Shown piece by piece: positions 31,151 through 39,545 of a DNA stretch of 64,000 nucleotides (within the stretch, counting starts at the first letter, position 1; every line of letters begins with the position of its first letter). The DNA is from Streptomyces canus (GTDB lineage Bacteria; Actinomycetota; Actinomycetes; Streptomycetales; Streptomycetaceae). The position numbers and the translations under genes are program-made. The stretch lies in contig NZ_KQ948668.1 of assembly GCF_001514145.1 (NCBI RefSeq), forward strand, positions 248,001 through 312,000, written 5' to 3'. Under the pieces are notes generated by a model. That model did no database searches, had not been told where the DNA came from, and saw only the letters and a program-made list of their open reading frames with translations.

Positions 31151-32554
31151 TCAGTACTTCCAGCGGTACGCCGCCGCGATCTGCTCGTCGTCCAGGTCGG
31201 CCACGGAATCGCTCTCCCCGAAGCGCACGGCGACCACGGCGTCGGCGAGGACCGGGCCCAGCGCGGCCCGCAGCTGTTCGTCGGCGCGGAACGCCCGGAC
31301 CGCCTGGGAGAGGGACGTCGGCAGCCGGCGTACGCCCATGGCGGTCGCCCGGTCGGCGGCGAGCAGGGCGGGATCGCCGGTGATCTCCCTGGGCAGGGGC
31401 ATGGCCGAGGTCAGGCCGTCGAGCCCGGCGGCGATCAGACCGGTGAACGCGAGATACGGGTTCGCGGCCAGGTCGACCGGCTTCAGCTCCAGGTTCGCGG
31501 CCCGGTCGGTCCGGCCCGCCGTGCCGGTGATGATCCGGACGGCCGCCTCCCGGGTCTCGCGGCCCCAGGCGGTGAACACACCGGCCCACTGGGAGGGTTG
31601 GAGACGCAGATAGCTGGCCGGGCTCGGCGCGGTCAGGGCGGTGAGCGCGTGCAGATGGGCGAGGACACCCGCGACGAACGACTCGGCCTCGGGCGTCATG
31701 CCGTACCGGCCCTTGCCGCCCGAGTGCAGGTTCACGCCCTCGCGCCAGGCGGAGAGGTGGAGATGGCCGCCGTTGCCGACGCCCTCCGCGAAGACGGCCG
31801 GGGCGAAGGACACGACCAGCCCGTGCCGCTGGGACACCGCTCGGATCGTCTGCCGTACGAGCACGCTGACGTCGGCCGCCGCCACCGGATCCAGGGCAGC
31901 CGTCGAGATCTCGAACTGCCCGGCCGCATACTCGGGATGGAGCTGCTCGACCTCGACGCCCTGCTCGTCGCAGGCCGCCAGCAGGTCGGCCGCGTAGTCG
32001 CCCAGCTCGACCTGCCGGGTGGCGCCGTACGCCGGTCCCGACACGGCGGGCACGAAGTCACCGTCCGCCGCCGGACCCCGGCCCACCGCCCACTCGATCT
32101 CGACGCCCGCCTTGAAGGTGATCCCGTGCCGCTCGGCGGCCTCGGTGACGATCCGCCTGAGGACCGTGCGGGAGCAGCCCGGATGCCGCTCGCCCTCCTG
32201 CGTGATCCGGTCGACCGGCGCCCAGGCCCAACCGGGCTGCCCGGCCAGCGCCACGAGCCGGTCGAGGTCGGGGTAGAGGCGCAGATCGCCGTCGGGGGAG
32301 CCCAGGGTGTCGGTCGTGACGATGGAGTCGTTCGCCAGGAACGTGTCGAACACCGGCGACATGCCCACGCCCCAGGCCGCGGCGGAGGGCAGCTTCGCCG
32401 TCGGGATCGTCTTCACCCGGCAGATGCCCGCGGTGTCGACGTAGGCCAGGACCACACCGCGCACGCCCTTGTCGGCCAGCTCGTCGCTCAGTGCGGCGGC
32501 CCGGTCCACGTCACCGGGACGGCCGCCGGGAACGGGGTCGGCAAGGGTGGTCAT
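31151..32554 (-). CDS. Glutamine synthetase-like protein (GlnA-type ligase)
   Basis: A 467-residue protein of the glutamine synthetase superfamily. Recognisable segments are the metal-site strand FKAGVEIEWAVG, EQLHPEYAAGQFEIS, the ATP/metal loop GNGGHLHLSAW and RLQPSQWAGV. The DKPxxY-type start of true GlnA is absent and the N terminus diverges, so it is probably a gamma-glutamyl-amine ligase (GlnA3/GlnA4-like, acting on polyamines or ethanolamine) rather than an ammonia-assimilating enzyme. It is co-transcribed with the downstream amidohydrolase. Confidence 0.82.
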   Translation of the reverse strand: MTTLADPVPGGRPGDVDRAAALSDELADKGVRGVVLAYVDTAGICRVKTIPTAKLPSAAAWGVGMSPVFDTFLANDSIVTTDTLGSPDGDLRLYPDLDRLVALAGQPGWAWAPVDRITQEGERHPGCSRTVLRRIVTEAAERHGITFKAGVEIEWAVGRGPAADGDFVPAVSGPAYGATRQVELGDYAADLLAACDEQGVEVEQLHPEYAAGQFEISTAALDPVAAADVSVLVRQTIRAVSQRHGLVVSFAPAVFAEGVGNGGHLHLSAWREGVNLHSGGKGRYGMTPEAESFVAGVLAHLHALTALTAPSPASYLRLQPSQWAGVFTAWGRETREAAVRIITGTAGRTDRAANLELKPVDLAANPYLAFTGLIAAGLDGLTSAMPLPREITGDPALLAADRATAMGVRRLPTSLSQAVRAFRADEQLRAALGPVLADAVVAVRFGESDSVADLDDEQIAAAYRWKY

Positions 32555-32593
32555 ACGTCCTCCACGACGGGCTCGGCCGGATCGGATCCCGTG

Positions 32594-33406
32594 TCACGAT
32601 TTCACGGCCACCGCGCCGAACTGCGGTACCACGACCGGGGAGTCGGACTCGGCACGCCACTGAGAGCAGGAGACCAGGCCCGGTTCCAGGAGGTCGAGTC
32701 CCTCGAAGAACGTGGCGATGTCCTCGCCGCTGCGGGCCGTGATCGGCGGAGTGGCGTTCTCGTTCCAGAACTTCATGGCCGGGATCTGGCCCTCGCCGCC
32801 GAGATCGGCGTCGAACGTGGGGTGCGTCAGGGCCAGATGGCTGCCGGCGGGCATCGCGGCCATGACCTCCCGCGCGATCCGCCGGGCCTCCTCGGTGTCG
32901 AGGACGAAGTTGAGGATGCCGAGCATCATCACCGCGACCGGCTTGCTCAGGTCCAGGGTCTGCGCGGCGCGTTCGAGGATCGCGGCCGGGTCGTGGACGT
33001 CGGCGTCGATGTAGTCCGTGACGCCCTCGGGGGTGCTGGTCAGCAGGGTGCGGGCGTGGATCAGCACGATCGGGTCATTGTCGACGTAGACGATCCGCGC
33101 GTCGGGGGCGATGCGCTGAGCGATCTCGTGGGTGTTGTCCACCGTCGGCAGCCCGGTGCCGATGTCGAGGAACTGCCGGATGCCCTGCTCCTCGGTGAGG
33201 AAGCGCACCGAGCGACCCAGGAACCAGCGGTCCGCGCGGGCGATCTCCTGGATGATCGGGAACATCCCGGCGACATGATCACCGACCCGCTGGTCGACCT
33301 CGTAGTTGTCCTTGCCGCCGATCCAGTAGTTCCACACGCGCGCGTTGTGCGCCACACCTGTGTTCAGCCTCGCCGACGCACCCGACGGGGTGTGGCTCTC
33401 GCTCAC
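32594..33406 (-). CDS. SAM-dependent methyltransferase, DUF574 family
   Basis: A 270-residue member of the Streptomyces-enriched DUF574/Methyltransf_19 family: N-terminal VAHNARVWNYWIGGKDNYEVD, SAM-binding RQFLDIGTGLPTVDNTH, and VYVDNDPIVLIHARTLL. The GTG at 33406 is chosen because AAGGAG lies 7 nt upstream. A paralogue lies at 43455-44249 with the same motif order. Substrates of this family are mostly unknown. Confidence 0.88.
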   Translation of the reverse strand: MSESHTPSGASARLNTGVAHNARVWNYWIGGKDNYEVDQRVGDHVAGMFPIIQEIARADRWFLGRSVRFLTEEQGIRQFLDIGTGLPTVDNTHEIAQRIAPDARIVYVDNDPIVLIHARTLLTSTPEGVTDYIDADVHDPAAILERAAQTLDLSKPVAVMMLGILNFVLDTEEARRIAREVMAAMPAGSHLALTHPTFDADLGGEGQIPAMKFWNENATPPITARSGEDIATFFEGLDLLEPGLVSCSQWRAESDSPVVVPQFGAVAVKS

Positions 33407-33509
33407 GACTGTGCTCCTTCTCGTGCCTGCGGCCGTTGCCGCCATTGTGCCGTCCGATGATCAGCTTGTCCCGGAAACAGCGACTCGAACGCCCCGTCCG
33501 AGGGCCGGC

Positions 33510-34211
33510 TCAGCCCTCCCGTCGCGCGTGCCCGTTCTGCCAGGCCCAGGCCGCGATCTCCACGCGGTTCCGTGCGGCCAGTTTGAGCTGGACGCTGGAG
33601 AGATGGGTCTTGACCGTGGAGAGCGAGACGTACAGCTCTGCGGCGATCTCGGCGTTCGTACGGCCGAGGGCGACCAGGCGGACCACGTCGAGCTCACGGT
33701 CGGTCAGGGGCTCGGTGACCGGCGCGGGACGGGGCGCGGTGACCGGCTCCGGCGTCCGGTCCGCCGTGACGTGCCGGAGCAGGCGGACGGTGACCGAGGG
33801 GGAGACCAGTGAGTCGCCGGCCGCGGCGGCACGGACCGCCTCGGCGAGGAGCGTGGGCCCGGAGTCCTTCAGCAGGAACCCGCAGGCACCGCCGCGCAGC
33901 GCGCCGTAGACGTACTCGTCGAGATCGAAGGTGGTGACCACGACCACGCGCATCGGATCGGCGACGTCGGGCCCCGCCAGCAGCCGCGTCGCCTCCAGCC
34001 CGTCCAGCTTCGGCATCCGGATGTCCAGCAGGCACACGTCGGGCCGTACCTCCCTGGCCAGCCGCACCGCCGTCTCCCCGTCGGCGGCCTCGGCGACCAC
34101 GGTGATGTCCGGCTGCGCGTCCAGGAAGAAACGGAAGCCGGTACGGACCATGTCCTGGTCGTCGGCGATCAGGACCCGGATGGGCGCTGTCGGCGGGGTG
34201 GGGCTCGTCAT
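33510..34211 (-). CDS. NarL/LuxR-type response regulator
   Basis: A 233-residue two-component response regulator. The receiver domain has the acidic pair in VLIADDQDMVRTG, the phospho-acceptor Asp in PDVCLLDIRMPKLDG, Thr in VVVTTFD and Lys in FLLKDSG. The C-terminal LuxR HTH reads PLTDRELDVVRLVALGRTNAEIA then SLSTVKTHLSSV. The sensor kinase at 34922 on the opposite strand is the likely partner. A strong hairpin lies just upstream (34274-34311). Confidence 0.92.
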   Translation of the reverse strand: MTSPTPPTAPIRVLIADDQDMVRTGFRFFLDAQPDITVVAEAADGETAVRLAREVRPDVCLLDIRMPKLDGLEATRLLAGPDVADPMRVVVVTTFDLDEYVYGALRGGACGFLLKDSGPTLLAEAVRAAAAGDSLVSPSVTVRLLRHVTADRTPEPVTAPRPAPVTEPLTDRELDVVRLVALGRTNAEIAAELYVSLSTVKTHLSSVQLKLAARNRVEIAAWAWQNGHARREG

Positions 34212-34273
34212 GGGTCGATCATGCCTCAGGGAGAGGAGGGTGGGGTGTGGCCGAGGGTGGGGTGTAGTCGTGA

Positions 34274-34311
34274 CACCGGGCCCGGCCGGAGGGTGACGGC
34301 CGGGCCCGGTG
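34274..34311 (-). terminator. Strong hairpin, probable terminator of the DUF4333 gene
   Basis: A perfect 14-bp inverted repeat (CACCGGGCCCGGCC and its complement) with a 10-nt loop, 50 bp after the DUF4333 stop codon and before the response-regulator start. There is no T-run, as is usual for Streptomyces terminators. It probably separates the two transcripts. Confidence 0.65.
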
Positions 34312-34360
34312 CCGGTCGGAAGGCGACCGGTGTTCGTCACGTCAGCCGGTTCCCTGCCGG

Positions 34361-34729
34361 CTAGCGGTCGAACTTCCAGGTGATGGACGTCGCCGAGGCC
34401 TTGACCACGCTGACGGGTATGTCCACGGTCCCACCGCCGCTCTTCTTGCCGGTGCAGACGAGGGTGGCGCCCGCCACGGCCTTGAGCCCGCTCGGGCAGG
34501 AGACGTCGGTGACCTTCACGCCGACCCACGGCAGGGGGTGGTACTTGCTCTGGGTGCGGCCCTCGACGACGTACGCCGCGAGCGCCTTGTGGCCACCGAC
34601 GGACGCCGTGCTCTGCGTGTCCAGGGAGGTGGTCGACTCGGTACCGGTGAAGAAGTAGGTACCGAGCCCGAAGACCACGGCCGCGCCGGCCACTGCGCCG
34701 ACACCGGTGACGAGGGTCGTGCGTTGCAT
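34361..34729 (-). CDS. Membrane-anchored DUF4333-type protein
   Basis: A 122-residue protein with an N-terminal hydrophobic segment (TLVTGVGAVAGAAVVFGLGT) and an extracytoplasmic part with DVSCPSGLKAVAGATLVCTG, where two cysteines frame a DUF4333-like pattern. No lipobox is seen, so it is probably a membrane-anchored cell-surface protein of unknown role. The start ATG has AGGAG upstream. It is divergent from the sensor kinase and could be its regulated target or accessory. Confidence 0.7.
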   Translation of the reverse strand: MQRTTLVTGVGAVAGAAVVFGLGTYFFTGTESTTSLDTQSTASVGGHKALAAYVVEGRTQSKYHPLPWVGVKVTDVSCPSGLKAVAGATLVCTGKKSGGGTVDIPVSVVKASATSITWKFDR

Positions 34730-34921
34730 CGCATGCTCCTGAGGACAGTGAGGAAAGGCCTCCGGGGGCGGAGGACTCCTGCCGGGGGACGTGGCTCCAC
34801 TCTCACCCGCGGACACGGGCGCCCGCCTCGGCCGAACGGCCATGGTCTCCGGGCCCGGCACGGCGGCGCCTCGACCGTTCGGCCGATCCCGTGTGCGGCG
34901 GCCGCGCATACGGTGAGCGGC

Positions 34922-36067
34922 ATGAAGTCCGTATCTGCCCGGGGCTGCGCGGGCGGCGCCGGTGTCGGCGCGCTGTTCGCGGCCGTGTTCGTCGACGTGG
35001 CCTACTCGACCGAGGGCGACGGTCCCTCCTGGCCGTTGGCCGCCACGCTGCTGCTCGGTGGCGTCGCCGTGCTGTGGCCTGCGGACCGGCACCCGCGTCG
35101 GCTCACCCCGCAGCTGCGTACCACCGTGCCGGCCGTCGCCTCCCTGCTCTGCACGGTGGACTCGGTGGCGCGCTCCGGCGTCCTGTTCGGCCCGGGCGAG
35201 CTGGCGATCCTGCTGTGCCTGCTGTTCGTCGCCGTACGGCACTGCCCGCGCAACTGGGTCGTGGCCTGTGCCGCGCTCGACGGGGCCGCCGTGCTGGCGC
35301 TTCCGGTACGGCCCTTTCTGGCCGAGCAGGACACCATGCTGGGGTTCATGCTGATCGGGCTTCTCCTGGTCGGCCTCACGATCGCGTTCGCCGCGTATCT
35401 GCGTTCGCAGGACTACCGGCGGACCGTCGCCGTCAGCGAGACCCGGCGGGCCGAACGCCTGGCCATCGCCGCCGACCTGCACGACTTCGTCGCCCACCAT
35501 GTCACCGGCATCCTGGTGCAGACCCAGGTGGCCCGCATGATGGCGGACACCGGCACCGAGGAACTCGACCCCGTCCTCGCCGGTATCGAGCGTGCCGCGA
35601 CCGAGGCGCTGGCGTCGATGCGCCGGACGGTCGGTGTCCTGCGCGACACCGAAGACGCGGCCGACCGCCGTCCGGTGGGCGACCTCGCGGGTATCGCGGG
35701 TCTCATCGAGGGTTTCGCGAGCCCCGTCCAGAAGGCCACCCTGCACCGCGAGACCTCGGTGCCCGACGACCTTCCGCACGAGGTGCAGGCGGCCGCGTTC
35801 CGGGTGGTGCAGGAGGCCCTGACCAACGTACGGCGGCACGCGGGCGACGCCACCCTTGTCACCGTCGGGCTGCGCTACGAAGGGGCCGGCCTGCAGGTGA
35901 CCGTGTCCGACGACGGACGCGGCGGCAGCCAGTTGCCTGCGGCGGCGCACGGGGGCGGCTTCGGGCTCGTCGGCCTGAAGGAGCGGGTGACCGCACTGGG
36001 TGGCGACCTGCACGCGGGGCCGCGGTCGGAGCACGGGTGGGAGGTGCGGGCGGTGTTTCCCGGATGA
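34922..36067 (+). CDS. Sensor histidine kinase (NarL-type partner)
   Basis: A 381-residue kinase with about five N-terminal membrane segments (residues 10-155), the HisKA_3 dimerisation/phospho-acceptor helix ERLAIAADLHDFVAHHVTGI containing the phosphorylatable His, and an HATPase_c domain with VQEALTNVRRHAG (N box) and VSDDGRGG (G1). The start is the ATG at 34922. Together with the response regulator at 33510 it forms a two-component system; the signal is unknown. Confidence 0.9.
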   Translation: MKSVSARGCAGGAGVGALFAAVFVDVAYSTEGDGPSWPLAATLLLGGVAVLWPADRHPRRLTPQLRTTVPAVASLLCTVDSVARSGVLFGPGELAILLCLLFVAVRHCPRNWVVACAALDGAAVLALPVRPFLAEQDTMLGFMLIGLLLVGLTIAFAAYLRSQDYRRTVAVSETRRAERLAIAADLHDFVAHHVTGILVQTQVARMMADTGTEELDPVLAGIERAATEALASMRRTVGVLRDTEDAADRRPVGDLAGIAGLIEGFASPVQKATLHRETSVPDDLPHEVQAAAFRVVQEALTNVRRHAGDATLVTVGLRYEGAGLQVTVSDDGRGGSQLPAAAHGGGFGLVGLKERVTALGGDLHAGPRSEHGWEVRAVFPG

Positions 36068-36523
36068 CGTGGCCGTCTTTCCGGGGTGGTGCGGGTCGTC
36101 TGTCCTGGGGGACGTGGTGGTCATTCGGGTGGGGGGGGGCTTGCGTGGGGGACGCGGTGGTGTGGTGCGGGTGGTGTCGGGGGCTTCGGGGTGTCGCAGG
36201 TGGGTTGTCCCGGGGGCTGTGGGGGACTGCGGGGATGGCGTGAGGCCGAGCCGTCTGACGTGGCCACCGTCGGGATCAGCGGTTTTTCGAGGGTGTCGGG
36301 GGTGCGCTGCCCCTGGGCCGGGGCGGTCCTTCTGGGGTGCTGCCGGTCATACGCCGCGGGCTGTGCGGTGTGCTCTGGCGTCGGGCGATACGGCGGTCTG
36401 CCGCGGCGGACGTGGCGGTCTGGCCGAGGCGTCGCGGTGGTCCGGCGCGAGGCGACCTTGCGGTCCTGCGGCGGCGGTCTGGTGCGAGTGATGCGGACGG
36501 TCTTTCCCGGGTGAGGGGACCGG
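36068..36523. other. Intergenic, extremely G-rich plus strand, no gene seen
   Basis: About 450 bp between the kinase and the XRE-cupin gene hold no convincing coding frame. The plus strand is strikingly G/T-rich with a run of about nine Gs near 36130 and many GGG tracts up to 36240, so G-quadruplex formation is possible. Short ORFs here are Gly/Arg/Val low-complexity. Confidence 0.5.
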
Positions 36524-36532
36524 TTGTTCAAT
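36524..36532 (+). promoter_or_regulatory. Putative XRE-cupin operator site 1
   Basis: TTGTTCAAT, 27 bp before the GTG of the XRE-cupin gene. A related CTGTTCAG lies just upstream of the -35 box of the following operon (37181-37188). Both keep the core TGTTCA with palindromic flanks. TGAACA-containing sites are known for PuuR-type XRE-cupin regulators. Binding is inferred. Confidence 0.35.
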
Positions 36533-36558
36533 GGGGCTGCACAGGAGAGGAGCCGCCC

Positions 36559-37191
36559 GTGTCCCCTGCCCCCGTGCCGTCGGTCGGTGCGCGCATTCGG
36601 CGGGCGCGTCTGGAGCGCGGTCTGGGGCTGCGCGCCCTGGCCCGCGAGGTCGGTGTCTCCGCGAGCCTGGTCTCCCAGATAGAGACCGGGAAGAGCCAGC
36701 CCTCGGTCAGCACCCTGTACGCCATCACCACCGCTCTCGGCATCTCCGTCGAGTCCCTCTTCGAGGTGCGGGAAACGGCGGCGGCGGCGAGTTCGGCCAC
36801 CGTCGTGCACGCTCTCGCGGCCTTCTCGGCCGACCCCGGCCGCCGCATCGGCCCCCTGGTCACGCCCGGTGAGCGGGATGTGCTGGAACTGGATTCCGGC
36901 GTCGTGTGGGAGCGGCTCGGGCACGTGCCTGGCACGGACGTCGACTTCCTGCTCGTCACCTACCGGCCCGGCGGCTCCTCCTCCGGCTCGGGCGGCCTGA
37001 TGCGGCACGCCGGCACGGAGTACGGCTATCTGACCTCCGGCGAACTCGTCCTCACCCTCGGTTTCGACGAGCAGGTCCTGCACCCCGGCGACGCCGTCAG
37101 CTTCGAGTCCACGACCCCCCACCGCTACCGCAACGACGGCGACGAACCGGCCGTGGGCGTCTGGTTCGTGTCGAGCCAAACTGTTCAGTGA
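36559..37191 (+). CDS. XRE-cupin transcriptional regulator
   Basis: A 210-residue regulator with an N-terminal HTH_3 (VGARIRRARLERGLGLRALA, then VSASLVSQIETGKSQPSVST) and a C-terminal cupin_2 domain with GTEYGYLTSGELVLTLG and TPHRYRNDGDEPAVGVW. The GTG start at 36559 has GGAGAGGAG upstream; longer frames upstream are low complexity. It precedes the M24/E1/amidohydrolase operon in the same direction by 52 bp and is the obvious candidate regulator, with TGTTCA motifs before both. PuuR-like relatives control amine catabolism. Confidence 0.85.
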   Translation: MSPAPVPSVGARIRRARLERGLGLRALAREVGVSASLVSQIETGKSQPSVSTLYAITTALGISVESLFEVRETAAAASSATVVHALAAFSADPGRRIGPLVTPGERDVLELDSGVVWERLGHVPGTDVDFLLVTYRPGGSSSGSGGLMRHAGTEYGYLTSGELVLTLGFDEQVLHPGDAVSFESTTPHRYRNDGDEPAVGVWFVSSQTVQ

Positions 37192-37223
37192 CGCTTGACA
37201 CTCCTCGCGGACGGTCGTTGACT
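37181..37223 (+). promoter_or_regulatory. Promoter and putative XRE operator site 2
   Basis: CTGTTCAG (37181-37188, overlapping the end of the XRE-cupin gene) followed by TTGACA (37195-37200), a 17-bp spacer and TTGACT (37218-37223). The -35 is consensus; the -10 is weak. The site resembles the one before the regulator gene, suggesting joint control of the catabolic operon. Confidence 0.45.
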
Positions 37224-37243
37224 CGACGGTGGGGGTGGTCGCG

Positions 37244-38581
37244 ATGGCGATCCGAACTTACGGCCCCAATGCCGTCGACTGGGAAGAGCGCATCGACCTG
37301 GACCGGCTGCGCAGACAGCGTCTGGCCCGGCTCCACGACACGCTGAACCGCTCCGAACTGGGCGCCGTGCTCAGCTTCGACTTCGCCAACATCCGCTACA
37401 TGACCGCCACGCACATCGGCACCTGGGCGATGGACAAACTGATCCGCTTCGCCCTGCTGGTCCGCGGCGGCGAACCGATCGTCTGGGACTTCGGCTCCGC
37501 GGCCCGCCACCACCAGCTCTACAACCCGTGGCTCGACTACAGCGACGGCAAGGGCGGCCCGCCCACCGGAGCCCGCGCCGGCATCTCCACTCTGCGGGGT
37601 GCCTTCCACCCGGACGCCGGGATCGCCGAGGACGTCGCCGCGAAGATCGCCGCCGAACTGCGCGCCCACGGCCTCGCCGGTGAACCGCTCGGCATCGATG
37701 TCGCCGAGATGCCGGTCCTCGCCGCCCTGCGCGCCGAGGGCATCGACGTCGTCGACGGGCAGCAGGTCTTCCTGGAGGCCCGCCGCATCAAGACCGGCGA
37801 CGAGATCTCCCTGCTCGCCCAGGCCTGCGCGATGGTCGACGCGGCCTACGAGGAGCTCTACGGATACCTCCGCCCAGGAGTCCGCGAGAACGAGTGCGTC
37901 GGACTGGTCAGCAAAGTCCTCTACGACCTGGGCAGCGAGTACGTCGAAGGTGTCAACGCCATCTCCGGGGAGCGCTGTTCACCGCACCCGCACGTCTACA
38001 GCGACCGCCTGATCCGCCCGGGCGACCCCGCCTTCTTCGACATCCTGCACAGCCACCTCGGCTACCGCACCTGCTACTACCGCACCTTCGCCGTGGGCAG
38101 CGCCTCCCGTGCCCAGCGCGACGCCTACGTCCGCTGCCGTGCGTACATGGACGAGGCGATCTCCCTGGTCCGGCCGGGCGCCACCACCGCCGACATCGTG
38201 CAGGTCTGGCCGCGCGCCGAGGAGTTCGGCTTCGCCGACGAGACCGCCGCCTTCGCTCTCCAGTACGGCCACGGAGTGGGCCTGTCGATCTGGGAGAAGC
38301 CCATCTTCAGCCGCCTGGTCTCCCTCGACCACCCCGAAGTCCTCGAGGAGGGCATGGTGTTCGCCCTGGAGACCTACTGGCCGGCCGCCGACGGCTGGTC
38401 CGCCGCCCGGATCGAGGAGGAACTGGTCGTCACCGCCGACGGCTGCGAGGTCATCACCAAGTTCCCGGCCGAGGAGCTGCTGGTGGCCGGCCGCAAGTAC
38501 TGGACGGTGGGCGGCGAACTCAACACCGCCCGGGAGGCGCAGTCCCACCTCAACACGGGGACCACCGATGGACACCGCTGA
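37244..38581 (+). CDS. M24-fold (creatinase/Xaa-Pro peptidase-like) protein with altered metal site
   Basis: A 445-residue two-domain protein with the pita-bread fold of M24 enzymes; the N domain NIRYMTATHIGTWAMDKLIR also recalls the DddP branch of DMSP lyases. The canonical metal ligands are mostly kept: Asp in PAFFDILHSHLGY, His in GHGVGLSIWEKP, Glu in MVFALETYWP and Glu in RIEEELVV. The second Asp, 11 residues after the first, is Cys (TCYYRTF), so the usual dinuclear site is altered. It may be a hydrolase or lyase of a small molecule rather than a peptidase. It is the first gene of a six-gene operon and overlaps the next by 14 bp. Confidence 0.78.
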   Translation: MAIRTYGPNAVDWEERIDLDRLRRQRLARLHDTLNRSELGAVLSFDFANIRYMTATHIGTWAMDKLIRFALLVRGGEPIVWDFGSAARHHQLYNPWLDYSDGKGGPPTGARAGISTLRGAFHPDAGIAEDVAAKIAAELRAHGLAGEPLGIDVAEMPVLAALRAEGIDVVDGQQVFLEARRIKTGDEISLLAQACAMVDAAYEELYGYLRPGVRENECVGLVSKVLYDLGSEYVEGVNAISGERCSPHPHVYSDRLIRPGDPAFFDILHSHLGYRTCYYRTFAVGSASRAQRDAYVRCRAYMDEAISLVRPGATTADIVQVWPRAEEFGFADETAAFALQYGHGVGLSIWEKPIFSRLVSLDHPEVLEEGMVFALETYWPAADGWSAARIEEELVVTADGCEVITKFPAEELLVAGRKYWTVGGELNTAREAQSHLNTGTTDGHR

Positions 38582-39545
38582 ACTCCTCGCATCGTACGAG
38601 CAGATGGCTCTCATCCGCCGTACCGAGAAGGCCGCCCACGACCTGTTCCTGCAGGGCCTCGTCAAGGGCACCACCCACCTCGCCGCCGGCCACGAGGCGA
38701 TCGCGGTCGGCGCGAGCGCCGCTCTGCGCGACGACGACTACGTCTTCGCCACCTACCGCGGCCACCACCACGCGATGGCCCGGGGCGCCACTCCCGAGGA
38801 GTGCCTGGCCGAACTCATGAGCAGGGCAACGGGGTTGTGCAAGGCCAAGGGCGGGTCCATGCACCTCACCAAGGCCGACGCCAACATGCTCGGCTCCTAC
38901 GCCATCGTGGGCGCCCACCTCCCGATGGCGGTCGGTGCCGCCTGGTCCGCCCGGCTGCGCGGCACCGGACAGCTCGCGGTCGCCTTCTTCGGGGACGGCG
39001 CCACCAACATCGGCTCCTTCCACGAGGCGTTGAACCTGGCCGCCGTATGGAAGCTGCCCGTGCTGTTCGTCTGCGAGAACAACCAGTACATGGAGTACAC
39101 GCCGATCGCCGACGTCACGGCGGTGCCCCGGCCGGCCGCCGACCGGGCACCGGCGTACGGCATCCCCGGTGAGGTCGTCGACGGCAACGACGTCGTCTCC
39201 GTCCAGGAGGCGGTGGCACGGCTGGCGCGGCGGGCCCGGGCCGGAGACGGGCCCGCCGTGCTGGAGGCCGAGACCTACCGCCACTTCGGACACAGCCGGG
39301 CCGACCCGGCGACCTACCGCCCCGCCGAGGAGGTCGAACGCTGGCTCAAGCACGACCCGCTGGACATCGCACGCGGGCGGCTGACCGAGGCCGGGGTGCC
39401 CGAGGAGGCCGTCACCGCGGCCGACGAGCGCGCGCAGACAGTCGTACGGCAGGCGATCGAGGCCGCGAAGAGCGCGCCGCCGCCGGATCCACGGGAGGCG
39501 TTCACCGATGTGTGGGCGGACGGGGGTGCGGCATGGCGGACGTGA
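38568..39545 (+). CDS. TPP-dependent 2-oxoacid/acetoin dehydrogenase E1 alpha subunit
   Basis: A 325-residue E1 alpha. The thiamine diphosphate motif is GDGATNIGSFHEALNLAAVW through FVCENN, with HLAAGHEAIAVG and GHHHAMARG lining the active site and SRADPATYRP near the phosphorylation-loop region. It pairs with the E1 beta gene that overlaps it. No lipoyl E2 or E3 gene is in the operon, so either an E2/E3 from elsewhere is used or the enzyme works as a stand-alone decarboxylase or acyloin-type enzyme. It resembles acetoin dehydrogenase AcoA more than PDH of central metabolism, but the substrate is not established. Confidence 0.88.
   Translation: MDTAELLASYEQMALIRRTEKAAHDLFLQGLVKGTTHLAAGHEAIAVGASAALRDDDYVFATYRGHHHAMARGATPEECLAELMSRATGLCKAKGGSMHLTKADANMLGSYAIVGAHLPMAVGAAWSARLRGTGQLAVAFFGDGATNIGSFHEALNLAAVWKLPVLFVCENNQYMEYTPIADVTAVPRPAADRAPAYGIPGEVVDGNDVVSVQEAVARLARRARAGDGPAVLEAETYRHFGHSRADPATYRPAEEVERWLKHDPLDIARGRLTEAGVPEEAVTAADERAQTVVRQAIEAAKSAPPPDPREAFTDVWADGGAAWRT

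Noticed and set aside
36086..36514. 142-residue ORF in the G-rich tract
   Set aside because: Gly/Arg/Val low complexity without start signal or family; treated as non-coding.
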